Shown in pieces: positions 57,079-64,000 of a DNA stretch of 64,000 bases; the stretch's first letter is position 1; each line of letters opens with the position of its first letter. The translations under genes were made by a program, and so were the position numbers. Origin of the DNA: Flavobacterium oreochromis (GTDB lineage Bacteria > Bacteroidota > Bacteroidia > Flavobacteriales > Flavobacteriaceae). Below the pieces are notes generated by a model that searched no databases, had not been told where the DNA came from, and saw only the letters and a list, made by a program, of their open reading frames with translations. The stretch is taken from the NCBI RefSeq assembly GCF_019565455.1, contig NZ_CP067377.1, positions 2,734,001 to 2,798,000 of the forward strand, written 5' to 3'.

Positions 57079-57352
57079 TTTTTATGAGAAGTAAGCTTAC
57101 TTCTCTTTGTGATTATGAATTAAGGAATTAGTAATAGGAAGAATAGTTCTTAGTATGATTACTCTTATATAAAATTGTGTATATTGGAAAATTTAGAGTT
57201 TTTTCTTTTCTATTTTTCTAGTTTCTAGGTCAAAATTTTGTTCTCATTGACACATAGATTTTATTTGTGTCCAGAATTGTGTCAAAAACCCTTTCGTTTG
57301 TACTTAAAACTGCCATATGTATTTTAAAAATTAGACATAAAAAAAACTCACA
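57079..57352. repeat. 273 bp direct repeat, right copy
   Basis: Matches 52233-52505. Here it runs intact into the terminator hairpin and tRNA cluster, so this is probably the original position and the left copy is the duplicate. Confidence 0.75.
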
Positions 57353-57385
57353 GACCTAGTATTTACAGTGTCTTGTGAGTTTTTT
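57343..57385 (-). terminator. Terminator of the tRNA operon
   Basis: AAAAACTCACAGAC and GTCTTGTGAGTTTTT pair over about 14 bases with one bulge. Read on the minus strand it follows the last tRNA-Arg by about 25 bases and ends in a T run. Confidence 0.75.
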
Positions 57386-57409
57386 GGTAATTTTAAGTAT
57401 TCATATTTG

Positions 57410-57483
57410 TGATCCAATCAGGATTCGAACCTGAGACCTACTGCTTAGAAGGCAGTTGCTCTATCCAGCTGAGCTATTGGACC
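57410..57483 (-). tRNA. tRNA-Arg(TCT), downstream copy
   Basis: 74 nt cloverleaf: acceptor GGTCCAA/TTGGATC, anticodon arm ACTGC-CTTCTAA-GCAGT with anticodon TCT, T-loop GGTTCGAATCC. CCA is not encoded. Confidence 0.95.
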
Positions 57484-57512
57484 TTTTAGATAAAAATCTA
57501 AACTTTTCTATG

Positions 57513-57587
57513 TCGGGGTGGCAGGATTCGAACCTGCGACCTCCTGGTCCCAAACCAGGCGCGATGACCGGGCTACGCTACACCCCG
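57513..57587 (-). tRNA. tRNA-Pro(TGG), downstream copy
   Basis: Acceptor CGGGGTG/CACCCCG, anticodon loop TTTGGGA with anticodon TGG in a CCTGG/CCAGG stem, T-loop GGTTCGAATCC. CCA is not encoded. Confidence 0.95.
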
Positions 57588-57603
57588 AAAAGCTAAATAA
57601 AAG

Positions 57604-57687
57604 CGGAGAGACAGGGACTCGAACCCTGGCATCGGTTACCCGATGACAGATTAGCAATCTGCTCCGTTACCACTCCGGCACCTCTCC
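57604..57687 (-). tRNA. tRNA-Ser(GCT), downstream copy
   Basis: Acceptor GGAGAGG with CTCTCC, anticodon loop TTGCTAA with anticodon GCT, and the long variable arm (CATCGGGTAACCGATG) typical of serine tRNAs; T-loop GGTTCGAGTCC. Confidence 0.95.
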
Positions 57688-57739
57688 TTAATTAATTTAA
57701 TATTTTAATGAACGTATGATTATGTAAGTCATTAATTTG

Positions 57740-57813
57740 TGATCCAATCAGGATTCGAACCTGAGACCTACTGCTTAGAAGGCAGTTGCTCTATCCAGCT
57801 GAGCTATTGGACC
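57740..57813 (-). tRNA. tRNA-Arg(TCT), upstream copy
   Basis: Identical to the copy at 57410-57483; the repeat period of the triplet is 330 bases. Confidence 0.95.
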
Positions 57814-57842
57814 TTTTAGATAAAAATCTAAACTTTTCTATG

Positions 57843-57917
57843 TCGGGGTGGCAGGATTCGAACCTGCGACCTCCTGGTCCCAAACCAGGCGCGATGACCG
57901 GGCTACGCTACACCCCG
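57843..57917 (-). tRNA. tRNA-Pro(TGG), upstream copy
   Basis: Identical to the copy at 57513-57587, including the spacer towards tRNA-Arg (TTTTAGATAAAAATCTAAAC). Confidence 0.95.
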
Positions 57918-57933
57918 AAAAGCTAAACAAAAG

Positions 57934-58017
57934 CGGAGAGACAGGGACTCGAACCCTGGCATCGGTTACCCGATGACAGATTAGCAATCTGCTCCGTTAC
58001 CACTCCGGCACCTCTCC
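57934..58017 (-). tRNA. tRNA-Ser(GCT), upstream copy
   Basis: Identical to the copy at 57604-57687. It is the first gene of the operon on the minus strand. Confidence 0.95.
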
Positions 58018-58384
58018 AAACATTCTTTACAAGAACTTTAATTCGTTTTGCGGTTGCAAAGATATAATAAGATTATGTTTTTACAAGTATTTATTCGTTT
58101 TTTTTAAAAAAAAATAAAGTCTATTTTTATTGTTCTTGTAACAGCTTAGTGGTTAAATGTTTAGGTTTTTGAAAAGCAAAAGAGTTTAATGTAAAATATG
58201 TAGATCATACTGTTTGTGTTGAATAATTATATACGTATCGTAGTTTTTAAATAAAAATTAGACTATAATGAAATGTAAAATAAAAGTTTTAACTTGTTAT
58301 TTAATGTGAATATTCATTAAAGAGTTTATTTTTTCTATTTTAAATTACTAATTTCGCACAAACTAATTTAGAAAATCATTTGTA
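58018..58384. promoter_or_regulatory. Divergent intergenic region between tRNA operon and thiolase gene
   Basis: No gene seen. The region must hold promoters for both directions: AACCGCAAAACG-type sequence next to tRNA-Ser and TAATTTCG close to the thiolase start are weak candidates for -7 boxes. The rest is AT-rich. Confidence 0.35.
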
Positions 58385-59560
58385 ATGAAAAAAGTAGTTA
58401 TAGTATCAGCTGCCCGTACACCAATAGGAAGTTTTATGGGAGCTTTATCTTCTGTTACAGCTCCACAATTAGGTGCTGTTGCTATTAAAGGTGCTTTAAA
58501 TAAGATAAATTTAGATCCAGCCTTAGTTAATGAGGTTTATATGGGAAATGTAGTACAAGCAGGTGTTGGACAAGCTCCAGCTAGGCAGGCCGCATTATTT
58601 GCAGGTCTTACTAATGATGTTGCTTGTACTACTGTAAATAAAGTATGTGCATCAGGTATGAAAGCTGTAATGATGGGAGCTCAGGCTATTATGTGTGGAG
58701 ATGCAGATATTATTGTGGCAGGAGGTATGGAAAATATGTCCTTAATTCCACATTACGTACATATGCGCAATGGTGTAAAGTTTGGTTCTACTACATTTAT
58801 AGATGGAATGCAAAAAGATGGACTAACAGATGCTTATGATAATAATGCTATGGGAGTATGTGCAGATTTATGCGCAACAGAACATAATATTACTCGTGAA
58901 GAACAAGATAATTTTGCAATCCAATCATATAAGAGATCAGCAGCTGCTTGGGATGCGGGAAAATTTGATAACGAAATTGTTCCAGTTACAATTCCTCAAA
59001 GAAAAGGAGATCCTATAGTAGTTTCAAAAGACGAAGAATATGCGAATGTTAAATTAGATAAAATTCCAGCTTTAAATCCCGTTTTTACAAAAGAAGGTAC
59101 AGTTACCGCTGCAAATGCTTCGACTATTAATGATGGAGCTGCTGCTTTAGTTTTAATGAGTGAAGAAAAAGCAAATGAATTAGGTTTAAAACCATTGGCT
59201 TATATTAAAGGATATGCCGATGCAGCACAAGAACCAAAATGGTTTACTACTGCTCCAGCTAAAGCATTACCATTAGCTCTAAATAAAGCAGGTATCACTT
59301 TAGATCAAGTGGACTTTTTTGAATTTAATGAAGCTTTTTCCGTTGTAGGTTTAGCAAATGCTAAAATATTAGGTTTAGATAATGAAAAGGTTAATGTAAA
59401 TGGTGGAGCTGTTTCATTAGGACATCCTCTAGGATGTTCTGGAGCTAGAATTATTGTTACTTTATTAAATGTATTAGAGCAAAATAATGCAAAAATAGGA
59501 GCAGCAGCTATTTGTAATGGCGGTGGTGGTGCTTCTGCTATTGTAATAGAGAAAATCTAA
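58385..59560 (+). CDS. Acetyl-CoA C-acyltransferase (thiolase)
   Basis: A complete 391-residue thiolase. NKVCASGMKAVMMGAQAI contains the nucleophilic Cys (about residue 88), FFEFNEAFSVV the Asn/Glu-Ala block, NVNGGAVSLGHPLGCSGARI the His motif and AAICNGGGGASAIVIE the second Cys. It condenses two acetyl-CoA or cleaves 3-ketoacyl-CoA. The length and the sequence around VCASG fit the biosynthetic/acetoacetyl-CoA type. It may work with the acyl-CoA dehydrogenase at 7900. Single gene with its own upstream region. Confidence 0.95.
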   Translation: MKKVVIVSAARTPIGSFMGALSSVTAPQLGAVAIKGALNKINLDPALVNEVYMGNVVQAGVGQAPARQAALFAGLTNDVACTTVNKVCASGMKAVMMGAQAIMCGDADIIVAGGMENMSLIPHYVHMRNGVKFGSTTFIDGMQKDGLTDAYDNNAMGVCADLCATEHNITREEQDNFAIQSYKRSAAAWDAGKFDNEIVPVTIPQRKGDPIVVSKDEEYANVKLDKIPALNPVFTKEGTVTAANASTINDGAAALVLMSEEKANELGLKPLAYIKGYADAAQEPKWFTTAPAKALPLALNKAGITLDQVDFFEFNEAFSVVGLANAKILGLDNEKVNVNGGAVSLGHPLGCSGARIIVTLLNVLEQNNAKIGAAAICNGGGGASAIVIEKI

Positions 59561-59637
59561 TAATAAAATCTTATGAGTTATGGACTTAAGTCTTTATGTA
59601 TAAAATAAACTAGTTCATAACTCATAATTAAAATATC

Positions 59638-60407
59638 ATGATAGATAAAATGTTTGGCATTTGTAATTTAGCTAATATTCCTTTACGTTTTGAACCTAAT
59701 GATCGTAGTGAACTAGTTTCGCAAGTTTTGTTTGGTGAACATTTTCAAATAATTGATCAGAATTCTAAATGGTCTAAAATTAGATTAGCTTTTGATCATT
59801 ATGAAGGGTGGGTAGATAACAAACAATTTCAATTTATTACAGCTCAACAATATGAGTGTTTAAAAAACGCTGACTTGTTTTTAAATGGAGATTTAATGGA
59901 ATATATTACATCACCAGATAATACATTAATACCGATACCATTAGGAGCCGCTTTAAGTTTTTTATCTATATCTGATATAAATGTAGAAAATTACCAGTTT
60001 GAAGGATTAAAAGTTAGTGGACAAAAATCAAAAGCTGAAATTATAAATACAGCTTTCATGTATTTAAATAGTCCTTACTTATGGGGGAAAACCCCTTTTG
60101 GAATTGATTGCTCTGGTTTTACCCAAATGGTTTATAAGTTAAATGGCTATAAACTTCTTAGAGATGCTTCACAGCAAGCAACACAAGGAGATCCTCTTAG
60201 TTTTATAGAAGAAAGTGAACCTGGTGATTTGGCTTTTTTGATAATGAAGAAGGAAATATTATTCATGTAGGAATTATAATGGAAAATAATTATATTATAC
60301 ATGCTAGTGGTAAAGTTAGAATAGATCGATTAGATCATTTAGGAATATATAATGCAGAATTAAATAAGCATACTCATAAACTTCGCGTAATAAAAAAAAT
60401 AGTGTAG
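59638..60407 (+). CDS. SH3 - NlpC/P60 cell-wall hydrolase (frameshifted)
   Basis: The joined product is about 256 residues. The N-terminal half has SH3-like segments (GICNLANIPLRFEPNDRSEL, SKWSKIRLAFDHYEGWVDNK). The C-terminal NlpC/P60 domain has YLWGKTPFGIDCSGFTQMVY with the catalytic Cys and, after repair of a missing T in the T6 run at 60234-60239, GNIIHVGIIM with the catalytic His and a final HASGKVRIDRLD. It would cut the gamma-D-Glu to diamino acid bond of muropeptides. There is no signal peptide, as in several flavobacterial C40 peptidases, so it may act on cytoplasmic recycled peptides. Confidence 0.88.
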
Positions 60408-60635
60408 CCTATGTTTTAGCTGTGTAAAAAGAGATTATATCCTTTTCCTTTTTTAAGATGTTTTTATTTCCTTACTCTTAGTGTGTCTATTCTAAAAAAG
60501 TAGAGCAATAGATTGTGTTTAATACAAGATACAATGTTTTTCCGTTCAATTTATATTTAATATATTATACTAATCTGTGATTTTTTAATTCTTTAAAAGA
60601 TATTTTATTACAGGTTATTTTTTATTAAATAAAAT

Positions 60636-60643
60636 TATCTTTG
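60636..60643 (+). promoter_or_regulatory. Promoter -7 box for mnmE
   Basis: TATCTTTG matches TAnnTTTG, 24 bases before the ATG at 60668. Confidence 0.6.
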
Positions 60644-60667
60644 CATACGGTTTACATTCGATTAAAT

Positions 60668-62098
60668 ATGATCCCAAACGATACTATTGTTGCTTTAGCT
60701 ACACCTTCGGGAGCTGGTGCAGTTGCTTTAATTAGAATTTCAGGAAAAGAAGCTATAAATATTGCTAATCAGTCTTTTAAATCAATTAAAAATAAAGATT
60801 TAACAAAGCAAAAATCACATACTCTACATTTAGGTCATATTGTAGATGGTGAAAAGATACTTGATCAAGTTTTGGTTTCTATTTTCAAGGGACCTCATTC
60901 CTATACAGGCGAAAATACTATAGAAATTTCATGCCATGGTTCTACATTTATACAGCAACAAATTATCCAACTTTTTTTACGTAAAGGATGTCGTATCGCA
61001 CAAGCGGGCGAGTTCACCTTGCGTTCATTCTTAAATGGAAAAATGGACTTGTCACAAGCAGAAGCGGTTGCTGACTTGATTGCATCCGATAATGAAGCTT
61101 CACACCAAATTGCCATGCAACAAATGCGCGGCGGATTTAGCAACGAATTAGCCAAATTAAGAGAAGAATTACTCAACTTTGCCTCTTTAATTGAATTAGA
61201 ACTCGACTTTGCAGAAGAAGATGTTGAATTTGCCGATAGAAGTCAATTCATAGATTTACTAAACCGTATAGAATTTGTTTTAAAACGATTAATCGATTCG
61301 TTTGCTGTAGGTAATGTAATTAAAAACGGAATACCTGTAGCTATTGTAGGCGAACCTAATGTGGGTAAATCTACCCTCTTAAATGCCTTACTCAACGAAG
61401 AGCGTGCCATAGTTAGCGACATTGCAGGTACCACACGTGATACTATAGAAGACGAATTAGTGATTAACGGTATAGGTTTCCGATTCATAGACACTGCAGG
61501 TATACGCGAAACACAAGATGTTGTAGAAAGCATAGGTATCCAAAAAACCTTTGAAAAGATCGAACAAGCTCAGGTGGTTTTATTATTAGTGGATGGTTCT
61601 AAGTTAATAGTTGATGGTTCATCCCCTATAAAAATCGAAATTGAAAAAATAAAAAATAAATATCCTTTAAAACCTTTGGTAATCATTATCAATAAAAAAG
61701 ACATTATCGCTCAAGAAATGATTACTCAATTTCAAGTAGAACTAGCAACCAACAACCAACAACCAACAACCAACAACCAACAACTAACAACCTTATTCAT
61801 TTCGGCTAAAAACAAAGAAGGTATCGAAGAATTAAAAAATACTCTTTTGTCATTTGTGAATACTGGTGCTTTACGAAATAACGAAACAATAATAACAAAT
61901 ACAAGACATTACGATTCTTTACTTAAAGCACTAGAAGAAATTCAAAAAGTACAATGGGGTATGCAACAAAATCTGTCTTCTGATCTCATGGCTATTGATA
62001 TCCGACAGGCATTATATTATTTTGGTGAGATTACGGGTGAAGTAACTAATGATGAATTGTTAGGAAATATTTTTGCGAATTTTTGTATCGGGAAGTAA
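60668..62098 (+). CDS. mnmE: tRNA modification GTPase MnmE
   Basis: About 476 residues. MnmE with MnmG makes the 5-carboxymethylaminomethyl group on U34 of certain tRNAs. The N-terminal folate-binding domain has TIVALATPSGAGAVALIRIS, the G domain has GEPNVGKSTLLNALLNE (G1), DIAGTTRDTIE (G2), DTAGIRE (G3) and INKKD (G4), and the C-terminus ends in the catalytic FCIGK. ATG 60668 (MIPNDTIVALAT) is chosen over the TTG 27 bases upstream. A stretch of near-perfect NNQQPTT repeats (about 61747-61793) sits in a loop between G4 and SAKNKEG. Confidence 0.96.
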   Translation: MIPNDTIVALATPSGAGAVALIRISGKEAINIANQSFKSIKNKDLTKQKSHTLHLGHIVDGEKILDQVLVSIFKGPHSYTGENTIEISCHGSTFIQQQIIQLFLRKGCRIAQAGEFTLRSFLNGKMDLSQAEAVADLIASDNEASHQIAMQQMRGGFSNELAKLREELLNFASLIELELDFAEEDVEFADRSQFIDLLNRIEFVLKRLIDSFAVGNVIKNGIPVAIVGEPNVGKSTLLNALLNEERAIVSDIAGTTRDTIEDELVINGIGFRFIDTAGIRETQDVVESIGIQKTFEKIEQAQVVLLLVDGSKLIVDGSSPIKIEIEKIKNKYPLKPLVIIINKKDIIAQEMITQFQVELATNNQQPTTNNQQLTTLFISAKNKEGIEELKNTLLSFVNTGALRNNETIITNTRHYDSLLKALEEIQKVQWGMQQNLSSDLMAIDIRQALYYFGEITGEVTNDELLGNIFANFCIGK

Positions 62099-62177
62099 TA
62101 ACATGTATTACCTTGATACTATCATATATAAAATGCTGCATCAAACTACATAGAAAATTTTAAAATTAATTACTTCA

Positions 62178-62700
62178 ATATCAGAACGAATTGCAGTAAT
62201 TAATGCTATCCATTTATACAAACCTGCTAAAGAGTTAAGGAAAAGAAACCGTATTAAAACGATTCAATCTTCTTTAGAAGTAGAGGGGAATATGCTCACA
62301 GAAAAACAAAAAACTGTTTTACTAGAAAAAAAAAGAGTCTTAGCACCTCAAAAGGGTATTTTAGAAGTGCAAAATGCTATTAAGCTATATGACCAATTTA
62401 TAAAAATATCTGATGAAATAGGATATTTTACGTTGTTTATTAAATAATTCTACAAGTATTATTAAGCCTTCTTAAAATGCAAAATAATAACTTAACAGCT
62501 ATTGAAAGGATTAACCTCTTTCAAGAAATCATTAAATCAAATTTATTTAACAGAAAAGAGTATTTGTTACACTTCAAGGAAATTAGTAGAGTCACTGCAA
62601 GTAGAGACTTAAAATGAGGTGGGGAGTTGAAAATAATATTTTAACTATATCTGGAGATAAAATACTAACGATTATAACTAAACTTCTTGTTTTAGTTTAC
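62178..62700 (+). pseudogene. Degraded fic gene
   Basis: The first part (62178-62447) reads LRKRNRIKTIQSSLEVEGNM, EKQKTVLLEKKRVLAPQKGI and LEVQNAIKLYDQF, the N-terminal inhibitory-helix region of Fic-family proteins with the (S/T)xxxE(G/N) motif as SSLEVEGN. The second part (62477-62617 and beyond) reads FQEIIKSNLFNRKEYLLHFK and EISRVTASRDLK, the C-terminal HTH-like end; after an in-frame TGA it continues GVENNILTISGDK in another frame. The FIC core with HPFxxGNG is absent, so the gene is dead by deletion, not only by frameshift. Confidence 0.7.
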
Positions 62701-63136
62701 TTTATTTTGCTTTGAAAACGTATAGATAAGCACTTTTAAATATTAGAAAGATTATTAATTTTAATCTAAAATATTTTTTAAATAATAGAATGAAATAATT
62801 TTATCAGCATATTTTACTTTTATATCAATAGCAAAGAATAAAGTTATGATTCTTTATGACTTTAAAGAAATTAATATTAGAATTTTTACGTTTTAACCTC
62901 AGTTTTACACAGTTTTTTATGATTATTATTAAATTGCTTGCTTTTTTCTAATAAATACATTAGAAAAGTGGTTAGAATAAGATTTCATGTTTAAATCTTT
63001 ATTGAATGAAATAAATTCTATTTAGAATTAATATCAATTAAAAAAATTACTTATGACTAAGAAAGTAAAGTTGTAAAAAGGAAATATTCACAAAAGTAAA
63101 TGGAATTTTCCTAAAGAGATTTTAGAAATCAAGTTC
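62701..63136. other. AT-rich intergenic stretch
   Basis: About 430 bases with no convincing frame, RNA gene or hairpin. It separates the fic remnant from msrA. Confidence 0.5.
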
Positions 63137-63144
63137 TAAATTTG
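63137..63144 (+). promoter_or_regulatory. Promoter -7 box and rare Shine-Dalgarno for msrA
   Basis: TAAATTTG fits TAnnTTTG. AAAAAAGGAG at about 63148-63156 lies 6-8 bases before the ATG at 63163; such a clear Shine-Dalgarno is unusual in this window and supports that start. Confidence 0.6.
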
Positions 63145-63162
63145 TATAAAAAAGGAGTAGAT

Positions 63163-63663
63163 ATGGCAAACATTAAAAAAGCGTATGTGGCAGGTGGATG
63201 TTTCTGGGGGATGGAAGATTTATTTAGAAAAAGACCTGGTATTATTGACACAGAAGTTGTTTATTTAGGAGGAGAAAATGACAATCCTACTTATAGAAAT
63301 CACCCTGGTCATGCAGAAGGAATCGAATTAACTTATGATACCTCGATTACTAATTTTAAAGAAATATTAGATTATTTTTTTAGAATTCATAACCCTACTA
63401 CGATTGATAGACAAGGAAATGATATAGGAAGTAGTTATCGCTCTGCTATTTTTTATCAAGATGAAGAAGAAAAGATACAAGCACAAGACATGATAAATTT
63501 AGTAGAAAAATCGAATAAATGGGAAGCAAAAGTTGCTACAACTTTAGAACCTTTTACTAAAGCTTGGCTTGCAGAAGAATACCATCAAGATTATTTAGTA
63601 AAAAATCCTAATGGTTATACATGTCATTTTGAAAGATTTGATACTTTTCTTCATTCATTATAA
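63163..63663 (+). CDS. msrA: Peptide methionine sulfoxide reductase MsrA
   Basis: About 166 residues from MANIKKAYVAGGCFWGMEDL. GCFWG carries the catalytic Cys; YLGGENDNPTYRNHPGHAEG, PTTIDRQGNDIGSSYRSAIF and EEYHQDYLVKNPNGYTCHFE are the other family blocks. It reduces the S-epimer of methionine sulfoxide in proteins. The GGENDNPTYRNHPGHAE variant replaces the more common GGxxxNPTYxxVCxGxTGHAE, which places it in the shorter MsrA group. Start chosen by the Shine-Dalgarno. Confidence 0.95.
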   Translation: MANIKKAYVAGGCFWGMEDLFRKRPGIIDTEVVYLGGENDNPTYRNHPGHAEGIELTYDTSITNFKEILDYFFRIHNPTTIDRQGNDIGSSYRSAIFYQDEEEKIQAQDMINLVEKSNKWEAKVATTLEPFTKAWLAEEYHQDYLVKNPNGYTCHFERFDTFLHSL

Positions 63664-63822
63664 AAATCACAAAAATAGATTAAAAGTGACGAAAAATATT
63701 GAAATTATATAATAAATAACTAATAATGTGATGAATAAGAATGAATGAGTTGCTTTAATATTAATTTTCAAAATGACAAAAAAAGGTATTATTATATATA
63801 AAACTAATTAATATTTAAACGT

Positions 63823-64000
63823 ATGGAAACAGAAAAATGGAATATTATAAAGACAGAAAATGATGTTCTTGAAATTATTGAAAAATCAAATAATAAACCA
63901 CAAGTTATTTTTAAAGATAGCGTAAGCTGTGGTATTAGTGCATTTGCAAAAGAGCGATTAATAAACGGATTTAATCTAATTGAAGAACTATCAGATTTTA
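63823..64000 (+). CDS. YtxJ-like monothiol bacilliredoxin (5' part)
   Basis: The frame runs off the right edge. METEKWNIIKTENDVLEIIE and QVIFKDSVSCGISAFAKERL match the start of the YtxJ/DUF2847 family, with a single Cys (SCGIS) in the place of a thioredoxin CxxC. These proteins remove bacillithiol from mixed disulfides and are common in Bacteroidota. About 59 of an expected ~110-130 residues are visible. Confidence 0.75.
   Translation, partial: METEKWNIIKTENDVLEIIEKSNNKPQVIFKDSVSCGISAFAKERLINGFNLIEELSDF

Noticed and set aside
58645-59018. Two plus-strand open frames inside the thiolase gene
   Set aside because: They are alternative frames of a clearly functional thiolase coding sequence.
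60901-61533. Minus-strand open frames inside mnmE
   Set aside because: Antisense shadows of conserved G-domain and folate-domain coding sequence.

Overview
The window is AT-rich DNA from a Bacteroidota member, most likely a Flavobacterium-like Flavobacteriaceae. The evidence is a fused CcoN-CcoO cbb3 oxidase subunit, promoters of the TAnnTTTG type with almost no Shine-Dalgarno sequences, a DUF5723/TSP3/OmpA porin, the AnmK/PrfA/PyrF/MnmE housekeeping set, a YtxJ-like bacilliredoxin, and Rhs proteins with the YYPFGSL...PNRHG...DP core.

Region 1 (1-6.8 kb) is a cbb3-type cytochrome oxidase operon: ccoS (partial), ccoNO, ccoQ, ccoP, ccoG, fixH-like ccoH, a SafE/TauE-like membrane protein and a small YdcH-like protein. 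Together they build and mature a high-affinity terminal oxidase. Region 2 (6.8-25 kb) starts with a 1.1 kb non-coding stretch holding two small inverted-repeat elements. It continues with chromosomal metabolism: acyl-CoA dehydrogenase, anmK, a chalcone-isomerase-like protein, glutamate-type dehydrogenase, comM, two exported amidohydrolases, prfA, an OmpA-family protein and a small beta-barrel protein, pyrF, a TroA/BtuF-like metal receptor and an alpha/beta hydrolase. A divergent XRE regulator/small-protein pair with a tandem operator (25.1-26.0 kb) marks the edge of the accessory region.

Region 3 (27-57 kb) is the striking part. It is an array of orphan Rhs C-terminal tips: short RHS core, variable toxin domain, then a candidate immunity gene. 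No N-terminal Rhs body is present. Seven tips plus one toxin tail can be recognised. Several are preceded by the same ~350 bp leader, and three of these by a GC-rich ~500 bp block and the 3' end of a tyrosine recombinase gene. The array is broken up by three 1363 bp IS256-family copies, three IS110-family copies (each with a conserved hairpin upstream of the transposase that looks like a bridge RNA) and two 1210 bp IS4-family copies. Two module copies lie head to head as a ~2.4 kb inverted repeat around ~7.7 kb, so inversion could swap tips. A decayed mobile element (RelE/ParE-antitoxin pair, XRE regulator, broken primase-associated ATPase, tyrosine recombinase) sits inside the array at 32-36 kb.

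Region 4 (57-64 kb) returns to chromosome: a tandemly duplicated tRNA triplet (Ser-Pro-Arg twice, minus strand), thiolase, an SH3-NlpC/P60 hydrolase, mnmE, a fic pseudogene, msrA and the start of a YtxJ-like gene.

Caveat: more than twenty genes, including housekeeping ones, are split by single-base indels, nearly always in homopolymer runs. This looks more like residual sequencing error in a long-read assembly than gene decay. Such genes are therefore annotated here as one feature spanning the break.
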